NCBI GenBank assembly: GCA_023079485.1
Contig: CM041083.1
Span: 62,377,810 to 62,441,809, forward strand
Source: Archilochus colubris
Taxonomy: Eukaryota > Chordata > Aves > Apodiformes > Trochilidae
Reading direction: 5' to 3'
DNA: 64,000 bases
Shown: piece after piece, positions 48,301 to 59,300 of the stretch
Position numbering within the stretch: position 1 is the stretch's first letter
Layout: every line of letters begins with the position of its first letter
Notes under the pieces: generated by a model
Seen by the model: the letters and a program-made list of their open reading frames with translations, nothing else
Database searches by the model: none
Told to the model about the DNA's origin: nothing
Position numbers and translations under genes: made by a program

Positions 48301-51300
48301 CAGGGGATGTGCAGGAGGGAAGATTATCAGGTGCATGAATGTGGCCCCTGAATTTTGCCTCTCACATGTTTTCCTTTATTTTCTTATTAAACACTTGTGT
48401 CTTTCTTAATGTCCATAAATTGTTTCTTGGGCATTAAGGCTGGTGATATATGGTCATATATGTTCTGTTTTAGTGTCCTGAAGGGCTACAGTCCCCATAT
48501 CTCATCATAGTGGTGTGATAATTGCTTTTCTTCTCATCTTCTTGTCTCAAAGTTAAGGATTCAAACTTCAGATGTGTGATTTTTCTGCCCTCTCCAATTA
48601 AGTGAAAAATGTGGGCTTAAAATGGATTTGACAAGTAGTTTCAGATTACAAGTAAATGATGGTGGAATTAAAACAAAGATCAAAACAAATAGGTTTTGCA
48701 GTAAGGCAATACTCTTCATATTTACAGGGGTCTATGGGTGCTTATTTTCTCCCTGCATTTCTTCACAAATTGTGCCCACGTCTCCTTCTGAAACCAGGCT
48801 TTCACTTACCACTTTCACTTATTTACCAGAAATGCTCATAGAACATCATGTATCTCTCCAAACATTTCAAAAAGTTTCTTTTTGGGCTGACCCCAAATGA
48901 TGACTTTAAAACAAGAATTTGGTTCAGCAGATGTGAAAGACATAAAAGCACACAAACTGAGAGCATTTTCCCTGATTGAGAGTGGGCTGAGCTGTAGAAA
49001 TTTGCTTTATTCCTCTCCCTCCTCGAGTCAAATTCTGTACAAGTAAGTTACTCGCATTGCTTAAAAAGTTGTTTTCAGGAGCTGGGATTGGGACTCGCTG
49101 GCCCTTACCTACCCTATGTTTTGCATCAGTGCTCATCAGTTTCTCTCAGGCTGATGCATGGAGGAGGGAGGAGGTGATGGGCCTGTTCTCCAGGAGAGTT
49201 CTTTGCTTCTCTGAGTGTTGCCTGGTGGGGTGAGTGTATCCATCCTCACCTCAAGGCTGGGTACCTGGGTTTCTGCCTTCACAGCCAGCCTGTGCTCCTC
49301 ACTGTGGAGAAGATAATCTGCAATAGTAAAGTAGAGGGTATAAAACATATGGCTATGATATATCAGCTTTTGTAAGATACCGAGGTGCCAACTCCCACCT
49401 GTCAAAGGATGCTGTTTGCATTTATGACTTTGTGTACTTAGTATGTATTAGGTATTATTTTACTTTTATAAACTTAAAAACTAAGTGTGAACACTTGTCA
49501 AAGAAAGACAAAAAGGCTCTGCCTACCAAGGTCACATTTTTCCCTGCAAGAGAAAACCAAATCTGAACAAAACCTTTGCACTCTGCCATGTGTTTTGTTC
49601 ATGACAAGTAGGTAGGCTGCCTGAATATGATGACTTCTGTTTTGTCCAGTTCTTCCTGTTGTTTTCTTCTTTTTCTTCATTCCTTACTTCATCATTTTGT
49701 GCTGTATTTGAATGCAGAATGGTCTGCTGTTGCTAGCAGTGGTATGTATTATTTCCTGCTTTGTGGTGTGTTATTTTTCTTCTCCTGTGCTGACTGCAGG
49801 ATGCTCATTGGACACAGATTTCTGTCATTTTTCTCTGCCATATTATATGGGTAGAAAGGATTTATTCCTCTTCTTCTGTCCTTTTGTAAACTCTTAAGTT
49901 TCTCTTTTCTTTTTTAAGTTTACTTACTGGGATCGTGGGCAAAGACAAGAGCAAAAAACCTGTAGCTTTAACTCTCTAATTCTCTGCATGTCATTTTAAA
50001 GTCACCATGGTTCCTTCTGTAAATTAACAGACTACTTGGACCAGTTTGTGTTTACTGGCATGAAAACCTTTATGGGGAGCATCAAAGCAATGCAGCAGGC
50101 CTCTGCATCTTTTATGGTTTTGTTAGTAAATTTTTACTAGGACACTCGATTCCCAGGGAAACACCTCATTACTTCCCACTCCCAGTAGCAGAGCCTTGTG
50201 CCTGACTGGAGGATCAACCTCCTCCCTTCTTCACAGAAAAGTTTGTGAGTAAGCAAGGGGTTTTTTTGTTTGTTTGGGTTTTATTCTGTGTGTGATTATG
50301 GAGCATGTTTTAGATACCTCACAGACCCCACTCTCCCTGCCCCTGCGTGCTGGGCCTGTGAGCAGCCCCTTGGCCCATGGCATCTGCGTGGCCCATGGCT
50401 GCTGGGACACATTTTGGAGAGGACTCAATCCAAGGGCTGCCAGCCCTTGTCTGTGCAAAGAAACCAGGGCAGCAGTCAGTCCGTGGGAGTCCTACTTGTC
50501 CTCTGTGGTTTTGGGTCCATCTGCTTGTGCTAGATTGTGTTGCCAGCAGCCCAGCTGCTTTCTTGAGCCCGGGCAGCCTCTTCTCTCCTGCCCTGGAGAC
50601 ACAGTCCAGATCCTGAGTGTTCACTGGGAGGGAATGGAGATCCAGTGGCAGCAGCTTTCTTGGATGCTACCACTGGATCTCTGACAGCAGCAGAGGTCTG
50701 AATATCTCACTGTATCTCCAACTTTCTCTTCCTTTTTGTCCAGTCCTGGCTCCTCTTTGCTGCAGCTCCTTTGCTCCTCGAGCCTGCCTTCCCTTCTTTC
50801 TTTTTTATCCCCTCTCTTCACTGTAATACATACTCAGATAGCATCTCCTTCAGCCACGGATTTTCAGCCCTCTGCAGGCCAAGCAAATGCTCTCCTCCAG
50901 GTTGGATGCAGGCATTGCAGGAGAGAGTCTCCTCTCTCAGTGGCTTTGCAGGAGCAGTGCAAGGCGAATCTGATGCTTTTTCTGCAGGCTCTTGCTAGAT
51001 GGTGTTTGGTAGAGTTGAAGACCCTGGGGAATTGATACAAATCTCTACAGTGAGTGTTGCAAATGGAGATTTTTCCCCAGTGGCTTGTCGCATGCCCAGA
51101 AGCAGAGTGAGTTGTCACTGAGTGTAACAGGAGCATCTCTGCAGCCTCTCTGCTACATTTCAAATCCCAGCTCCAAAGCAAGGCACCACTGAAGTTTTCC
51201 CAATAAAGTGGCAGAATGACTCTGTTGATATGGGCGCATCTCTCTAATTGGTTTTTCAGGAACAGCTTAACTGTTTTACCTGATAGTTTCAAAGAAGAAA

Positions 51301-54300
51301 ACAATTTCAGCTTGACAAACACTCCTGAAAGGGAAAACTTTCTGCCTGAATGAATAAAGCTTGTCAAAGAAGAAGCGGCTAAAAAAGGGGTTTGTAGTTC
51401 AATGTGTGGAGCAGCCAAAGATGGTATCAGTGCTGCTTCTGGTAGAGGTGCTTGAAATATCTCTGTACCAGCCCTTCAGTTGCCTAAGGAAGGGGAATAT
51501 AAAGCTTAATGGTGGATTTCTCAGGTGTGTGTGATGCAGAAGCAAAATGGCTGAAATTGATGGAACCTTAAAACTGCAGGCATGGAGCTTTGATTTCCTG
51601 AGATCTGATGGAAGGTGGCTGTGCTTTGATAAGGTCTTATTTTTTCTATTATCCCTGTTCTACCTTGTCTCCTTGTCTGTTGATGGAATGTCAGGTATGA
51701 AGGGAAGCCCTTTTTCATCTTCTTCATCACATCTTTGATCCGTTAAGTGCATTTTGCTACTTTCCTTTCTTCTCTTTCTGTTCCTGGTCCCTTACTGTGC
51801 CTCTCTCTCCTCCTTGCCCTGCTCCTCCTGGTTTTCTTCCTCTACTTTCATCCCACACAGGATGAGGTATATACTGCCTAAAAGAATAAGGAAAGAAACC
51901 TGAGTGGGATCTTGTTCTCTGCTGTGTGTGCCAATGCAGTTACGCCCTGTTCTGCTCTCCCTGAAAATCCAATAAACAGCAAGAAGTCCAAATGTGGTCA
52001 CAACTGAAAATGTGCATAAAGAATACGTGCCATTATCAGTGCAAATGAGTTAAAACAGTGGTGACTTCCATAAAATCTCTCCACGACTCCCTGAAGAGTC
52101 GATAAAACTGCTCCTGTTTATGTGTGTTTATGCATCTGGGTCTGTGTGGGTAGTGGTGGCTGGGCTTAAAGGTTCTCTGGAGAGATAAGGAGCAAGGATG
52201 CCACACATACACTTCAGGGAATGGCAATACTACTCATAAAGAAGAGAAGCAGGAGGGCTTTTCTTCCTTCTCCCTTGCAAAACCTATAGCACTCACTGGT
52301 ATTTTATTTCCCTGCATCAGGTATTTTAAGCAAGTTAAAATCCAGATGTGTCTGGAATATAATGGTGTGGGGTTTTTTGGTGGTTTTTTTTTTTAAATTG
52401 TTTTTTTTTCTCCACAATGATTTTTTATTCCTGTTTTCTCCCTGGGTTATCACATACACTTGCCCTTTGATGGTTATCCTCAAGGAGAGATATAGACTGA
52501 ACTAGGCTGAACAAGTACTTCTCCAATAATAAGATGTAGCTTGCTGGACAGATTATAAAGAAGTCATCTTTAAGTAGAAAGGTAAGGTGGTCTCTACAGC
52601 CAAAATATGGCTCCTGTAAAACTTGCACGCTCTCAGCACAGGAGTCTGTCAAACTGTCTTGGAATTAGGCTTGCATCTACCAGTGACATAAAGCTCTGAC
52701 ATTCACTTGAAATAGCCCCTTCTAAGATTTAAAATGTCTTGATTAGAGGTGTCTTACTGCTACCGAAAACTAAGAATAAGTTAACAGCCCTGTTTTTATA
52801 CTCCTCCTTCCAATACCCTCCTCTAATAGGGGGTTTGAAAGTGCTAGTTCGAAACACTTGCTGTTGCTGGGAGTTGGCTGTGTTTCCTGAGAAGAATATA
52901 AATGGGAGTGATGATCTTCTCACAGTGGAGGTACCTGGCCAAAACAAGCTCTCCAAATACCAAAGCTTGTTTTACTATGTACTTATCTTGGTCTTTTAGA
53001 TGTCCCCTATGGGGAGCATCCATCATACATCTTAACTGTTTGTTCTCTTCCTTTGAGAAAACCTTCAAAGAGAACACAAGAGCTAGTTAAGGTTTTATAC
53101 CAAAGCTGAGTCAGCTGCAGCCTGGGATAAATATGTTGCTGACACTGGTTTGTGATCATTCACACAGCCGTGGCAATGGGTGGCAGCTGAGGAGCTGCCC
53201 TGCTCCTTTCTGTAAACTCTGGATTCTTCCAACGGTACAGGGGGATTAAAAAAGCAGTCTGCTTCTTGGAGAAGTTTGTTTTGATTAACACAGAGTCCAT
53301 CTGGTACCAGCAAAGTTTACATTCCTGTAAACTGTGTGGTATTGAGTTTTACTAGGCCACCTACCCTGCTGTCTTCAATTATAAAAATCTTTGAGTGCCC
53401 TGATGATGTAATTGATTTCAGGATGAGCCGAGCTTTTCAGGAAGCCAGAGCTGCCAAGTATCTGTCTTGGCCTCTGCTTGAACTGTGAGAGAGAAGTCCC
53501 TGCATTATTAAGCATTTCTTGGATTTATTGTTTGTTGCGATTCTGGTTGCTTCAGGGAATATTCCTGAAAGGCTTTTAAAAGATAGCAAGTAGGCAATTA
53601 CATGCTGGTTTGCTTTGTGGGAAAGCTGGCACAAAGCAGAGGTGGAACCACTGCCCAAATGGGCTCTTTTCACACTCATTTAGCAATCTGACAATCTGGA
53701 TTGCCTCCTCTAATTTTTATCTTTTCATCATAAAAAGCTGTGAGACCCCTGCCTTGAAATATTCGCCTGCTCCAGAGCTATATGGAGCTACCATCAATAT
53801 GGTTTTCCTACATGTGCCCTATGCCTGCTCTCGTGTGGGACAGACTGTGTTTGTGTTTTGGCACTGGGAGCCACTCTGTGCTGGTCAGGGTGGAGCAGGC
53901 AGTGGGGAGTGGTTCCCATCATCAGTGGGATGGATGCTTGGCAGCCTGGTGTGGTTGGCAAATGCATGGAAATCAGACCTGATGCAAAGGAGCTGTTTAG
54001 AATAGGTATAAAACAGTTAAAATGTTGTAATAGTGATTTCTTTGATTGTCTTAGCTAAAAACAAACTAAAGAGCTTTGGCTGATCTTAAGGTTGCCTGAG
54101 CAAAGTTCAGCATAATTTCTGAAGGGTTTGAGAACTGCAATTTTATATGTAAAATGCTATTGCTGTGTGTCACTGACATTTAGCAAGCTTCCTCATCTGT
54201 GTCCCATTTGCTTTTCACTGGATTTTAATACATAAACTGCATGTTGTTCTTTGCCTGCACCAGCAGCAGGATGTTTTCCTAGTTACCTTTCCTGAAATAA

Positions 54301-55770
54301 GTAGTAGCCTCCCCTTGAAAACCACATGGTTCTGGTAAACTTTTGCTGTGCTGAGCATAAGCCATATGCTTATGCCACTCCTTTAGGTTGATCTGATGGG
54401 TAGACAGCTGAATTACCAAGTAATGAACCATGTCATTTTGCATGGTTTCCAGGTAGACTTCAAGACAGCAGCTTTCTCAAAGTGGAAGAGTTTTGCTTAT
54501 TAATTTGCCTGTCACAGGAAGAAACTTTTCTTAACTGAAGCTACAAAATAGCAAATGAATTTGGAGGAAGGATTGGAAAGCTCAGAGCTCTCCAAACTCT
54601 CTTTCTTCATCCATTCCAAGTTACTCATTGCTTTCATTCTGGTTCCTTCTTGCTTGCTGATACTGCTCCACAGCATAAACTGAGGGAGCTGTCAGGATTT
54701 TCTGAAATATTTTCAAAAAGCCTGCTTTGCTGTAGGGCAACTGAAACCTACCCTGCAATTTGGTGGGACCCTTCAAATTAGCTTTGACTTGTGGATAAAC
54801 TCATCCCTTGAAACTGTGGTAGCGTGCATGGTGTTACCCTTGCTGCAAGGAAAGCGTGAGATGTGGTAGAATTTTAGTTCATAATAGGGAGGCAAAGTCA
54901 AAATCAAGATGTTGAAAGAGTAAGTGCCCTTGTACTATACTGCCAAGGATGAAGGAGCAAATACTGCCTTCCATTTACATAATTTTCTGGCTTTAATTTT
55001 CTCCTCAGGCCAGGCTTGAGAGGGAGCAGAGAACTAGTAATGGCATGGGTTCCTCTGGGGGTGCTGTTTAGACCCAGATCAGCGCCCAGTTTTGTATGAT
55101 CCCAAGGCACAGCTGCACCTTCCAGAGCCTCAGCAGCCTAAAATAAAGACTTACGTTTCTTGCTGAAGGGACTGCCTTCAAAACCAGCCTGCTATCCCTA
55201 GCAGCTCTTCCAGCTGGAATATCTTCCATACAAACTTGATCTATGAGAATCCAGGTTCCCTCTGAGCATGAAAAAGCAACAGAGTCTGAGTGTCCCTATG
55301 TCCCCAGAGATGCAGCCCCTGGTGGGTGGCTGTTCTGAAGGGTGGCAGCCACATGGTCTGGAGATGCCAGCCACCTCATGAGTTTTGGGTCACTGCTGTT
55401 GAGGTGTTGCAGTTTCTCAGATAAGAAGTTGGCAGTCTTCTTGACACTGATAAAAAGTGCTCCTTATCTCTAGTTGAAGTCTTGGAGAAAAAGCTGAACT
55501 GTTCTGCTTGATCTTTTCCCACAATAATTCCACCTAAAGCAAATATTTGTAATGGAAAATTTCTGCCCAAAGTGTTGCAGTTAAATTAAAACTACAGGCG
55601 AGTGAAAACAGGTTCTGGAAAAGAGTAAGGCAGTGTGATTAATAGAGGGCCCTCCTCCCTTCATCCATAAAAATATAAACAAAATGCAACCCAACACTCC
55701 TGCTCCCGCTGCAAATTGTGAGCGGGTTGAGTTTCTTAAAAGGTTCCAGTAGGGAACAAAAGATCAGGGT

Positions 55771-55985
55771 TTGATCCAAATGCTATTAAAGTCACTGAGA
55801 GTCTTTCCCTTTGGCTCCAGTGGGCTTTGGAGCAGGGCCATGGTGAACACTTGAAGGCCAGCGTGACCTTTCATGGAGTGAGAAAGCTGAAGGCTTAGTT
55901 TCATCTCACTTGTACTTGCTGGAGCCTGATTAAAATCAATGGGAGCTCAAAAAAACTACACTTTGCAGAGTTCAGCCCTTGCAAA
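55771..55985. repeat. Diverged palindromic repeat, possibly an old sauropsid MITE-like element
   Basis: TTGATCCAAATGCTATTAAA at 55771 and GGGCTTTGGAGCAGGGCC near 55822-55839 are degraded inverted halves around AGTCTTTCC. The GATCCAAA ... GGCTTTGGAGCAG order resembles palindromic repeats common in turtle and crocodilian genomes. A second block to about 55985 (ATCAATGGGAGCTC, GAGTTCAGCCCTTGCAAAC) has the same flavour. This is a tentative family call from memory; the edges are not certain. Confidence 0.4.
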
Positions 55986-57538
55986 CTAATCTGGCATTTA
56001 AGTCAGGTTCAGTGCTTAATTGTCAACATTTGTAAATAAGTAGACACCAAAAACTGAGTGCCATCTGACTTGCTTTACGGTGTATGGTCTGGTTCCCAAG
56101 TTTTAGGCATGGCACTTAAGGAGAATTTTCTGGAGAGCAGTTCTTTTATAGAGAGCACCCAGATGTACTTATTGTTAAATGCAGCCTCTGTTTCTTGCTG
56201 GCTTTGCCCCATTGCTTTTGTCTGCAGTGTAATCTTTTCTCCATCTTGCCGTGGTGACCATGCTTGCAAACTTCCTACTATGGAAAATTTGAACAAAATC
56301 CCAGATATTAAAGACTCTTGGCAGCATTAAGAAGTGCTGCAATCTTCTTTCTTTCAAAGACTTGAACGAGGGAAGCAATGAGATGATAGACCATGTTGAG
56401 GAATTTGGAGAGGAAATAAGATGCATTTTATATGCTAGATGTTTATATCCTGGATGGGAGAACCCCATGATGCTTTCGTGCTTGGAAAGCTATTTTAAGT
56501 GCAGGTGTTGTGATTCATTCTACAGTTTTTGTAAATCATTAAACTGAGTATCCCAATACTGATTGTATGTTACACAGAGGACCTGCAAATGTTTTTGCTC
56601 TGAATTTATTTTATTTACTTGATATTTATAACTTCTTAAAATTATTTGTCATTTCTCCAATAGTTTACTAACTCCCTTATGCTTAAAATATCCCTGTTGA
56701 CTCTTTTGTGTTTCTCTTTGTTTCTCATTCCTTTATTGCAATGATGAAGCCTCTGTAAGGGTCAATAGAAATTAAATTATCATTGAATTAATGTCATAGG
56801 TATGGCACTGTTCGTTAAATTAAGAAAGCTCCTTAGAATCTGGCAAGTGCTTCCACCCTATATTGAAATAAATATATAGTTTTGGCTCCAGATACTCTTT
56901 AATTTTACTCCTTGAGAAACAGGATGGTTTTTATGAGTGCTCCTACAATAAGCCACCTGTATGTTTGTCTCTATGCAATTAATTATCATAACACCTTATC
57001 AGCATTATTGTAATTAAACTTAAGCCTGCAGAATACAGTTTTTAAAAAATGCTTAAAATAAGTTCATTTCTGCTACAGAGTTATTTCCCACTCTGGAGAC
57101 TGAGGAGTGAGCTGGGAACAAGGAGTTTTTTGCCTTTTAATCATGACTTAAATTTAAATTGCTGTGTTTGGGTGACCTTTTAAAACTGGGTCTTGGTATA
57201 GTCTTCTGGGAGTCTGAAGGCAGCACTCATGGTGAGACATGTGGGGGGTTTCTGAGTGTTAAGGAGTTAATAGATGATTAAAAAACTCAAACCAAATCAA
57301 AACCAGATTTTGATGGAGTAACTGCTATGTAATATAGTGTGTATTGTTTGAAATGGTCTCAACATTTTTACTTAAGTGATGGAAAGAGCTTTGAAGAGTT
57401 AATAGTGATTAACTCAGTGCAGTCATTACAACTGCATGTTAATTTAGGCTGATTAAAAGAATGTACAGTTTTTCCAGTTTGAAAAATTACTTATTGTGTC
57501 AAAGTACTTAAACAAATATTTGCTTCCTTATATTTCAG

Positions 57539-57620
57539 CTACCTGACTGCAAATAACAACCAGAATTTCTTGTATACTGCAAGGCCTTTTTTGAAGAGAG
57601 CTGCTTTGGTGATAAGCTAT
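57539..57620 (+). CDS. TMTC1: TMTC1 exon 6
   Basis: The first base joins AG from exon 5 to give serine. Then 27 codons read YLTANNNQNFLYTARPFLKR and AALVISY, ending in phase 0. The YLTA.NNQNFL..RPFLKRA.LVISY pattern is diagnostic for TMTC1 as I remember the mammalian protein. The last eight residues begin a membrane helix that continues into exon 7. The acceptor is TTATATTTCAG and the donor is TAT|GTAAGT at 57621. It lies 39.7 kb from exon 5 yet fits it in phase. Confidence 0.95.
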
Positions 57621-58533
57621 GTAAGTACAAATGGACTTGACCACATTTCTGTGTATGTGATGAGGAAGCACATTGTGTGGTAGTATCCCATAAGACTCAA
57701 AAAGAGTCTTTTAAGATTAAGATGGTAGATCTTAATACTAAGTTAGTCTTGGAAAATAGTCTAGAAAAATTCATCTGAGCAGAGACAAGAATACTGCTGT
57801 GTTTTCAGTTCAGATTTTCTTTTGATTTATAGTGGTTACCCTTACAACCATGTAATTATCTGCAAGTATTTCCTGCCCTAAATACAGGGACACTTTCTGG
57901 CACTGGGGTTCAGTGGCATGCTGCTAGTTGTAGTGCAGGGCTCAGCAGGAGTCACAGGAAAAGCTCTGCCTGCAAATACCTGGCTGCTTGGTGTGTTCCA
58001 AGCAGGACTTGACATCTTGCAGAGGAGAAAGCAAGCCCCTCAGCAGGGCTGTGCTGGGTGTGCAATGCCCTGTGCTGCTCTACAAGCTGAATTCCCTTGT
58101 GAGCCCCTTGACAAGTGGTTTCCCTGAAAGGTGGAGGAGTGCCAGCCAGCAGAAGTCCTTTCAGGGATTAGGATTACACAGCATGAGAAACACCAACAGA
58201 GCATGTCCTTACACCCGTGCCAGCATGAGTGAATGGTAGTAACTTATAAGACATCAGCCATGTTTACCCATGTCATGGGTAGCTGAGATAGGGGGGTTGC
58301 TGTCAGTAATGCACATGCAAAAGGGGAGGACACAACCACATAATGGGCTGTCTATGCTGAGGGTTGGCACATTTGTCACCTTGCATAGGGTGGCAAAATT
58401 GAATTTTGCATAAATGTTTGAGCTCATTTCTAGGCACAGAGCAGAGCATGGAGAGCTATTGCAGTGAAATACTTGCTGAGGACCTTAGCTCTTCTTAGTA
58501 GTGAATTGCTAACCAAGGTGTTCTTCTTTGAAG
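57621..58533 (+). other. TMTC1: TMTC1 intron 6
   Basis: A 0.9-kb intron from GTAAGT to TTCTTCTTTGAAG. It shows ordinary unique sequence, slightly GC-richer near 58.0 kb, with no recognisable repeat or gene. Confidence 0.85.
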
Positions 58534-58637
58534 GTGATTCTTGTGTTGTATTTCCGCCTCTGGATAATGGGAGGATCGATGCCTATGTTTTCAGAGCAAG
58601 ACAATCCAGCTTCATTCTCACCATATTTACTGACAAG
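58534..58637 (+). CDS. TMTC1: TMTC1 exon 7 (start of DUF1736 region)
   Basis: Thirty-four codons and two bases start VILVLYFRLWIMGGSMPMF and continue SEQDNPASFSPYLLT, with an arginine split into the missing next exon. The helix from exon 6 ends here. YFRLWIMGGS and the SEQDNPASFSPY segment mark the beginning of the TMTC-specific DUF1736 domain; the nearly unchanged residues again favour TMTC1 over TMTC2-4. The acceptor is TTTGAAG|GTG and the donor is AG|GTACCA at 58638, a weaker but valid site. The next expected exon (beginning FLTYSYLL in mammals) was not found in the rest of the window. Confidence 0.95.
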
Positions 58638-59219
58638 GTACCATGTCACTAATCAAAGATAAGTCTTCAAAACTGTAGTCCTGACATTACTTCTTCCCTG
58701 CACTAAAATGTTTTACAGATGGCTAATGGGAAGACTTGTGTTTTTTTGTCTTAATTACTTCTCCTTATTGCTCTATCCAGAATAGAGAGCAACCAGCATT
58801 ATTTGAACCCTAAAGCACACTATGGGTCCTGTAGAGTTATATTACAGATGCTTTCTGACTGAAAAACGTGGGCTAGTTCTTATGCAAAGCCCAAATAATA
58901 GTTTATTTGCTTGAGCACAGGACTGTAAAGCCCAGTGACGGAAGTGTAATCCTAAACCATAAAACTGGCTGCTCCTGAGGTAATCAGCACAAGCATTCTC
59001 CTTTGGCTTCAGCTGAAGTTGGTATAAAAAGGGGTTGACCCTACCTGTTGGTGGAATATCAGTGGCTGATCAGTGAAGGTGGAAGGTGGGAGCCTGCTGG
59101 TGCAGGGTACTTGACCTACCTCTGCACAGCTCTGAGTATAGGATGGGCTGCTGTGGATTAATTGGAACACTGAACCTGAAGCTTGTATTAACAGATTTCT
59201 TTTATTTTATAAGGTAGTG

Positions 59220-59300
59220 TGGGGGGTTTTTTTGTTTGTTTGTTTGTTTTGGGTTTTTTTTTGAAAGATACATGAATACTTAATTTTATTTTTTTTTCTT
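59220..59300. repeat. T-rich run with (TTTG)n
   Basis: Short G blocks, about five TTTG units and long T runs make a low-complexity tract in intron 7. Confidence 0.8.

Larger units (their letters stand above)
17887..57538 (+). other. TMTC1: TMTC1 intron 5 (39.7 kb)
   Basis: This large intron runs from GTATTG to TTATATTTCAG. It holds five CR1 insertions of recent to middle age or uncertain age class plus older relics: 3' ends near 22.2, 25.9, 27.4 and 37.4-38.35 kb, and ancient relics near 29.8-30.6 and 32.5-32.9 kb. It also holds a 10-bp tandem repeat at 29.2 kb, TA-rich microsatellite at 18.4 kb, A/C-rich runs and a diverged palindrome near 55.8 kb. The remaining sequence is ordinary AT-rich intron. 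Open frames of up to about 200 codons occur (for example 19725-20327, 25280-25843, 36712-37311 minus, 50864-51418 minus) but show no recognisable domain. I see no nested gene or processed pseudogene. Confidence 0.85.

Noticed and set aside
50864..51418. 184-codon frame on the minus strand
   Set aside because: No similarity to a known family that I recognise, no splice context and no sign of a retrocopy.
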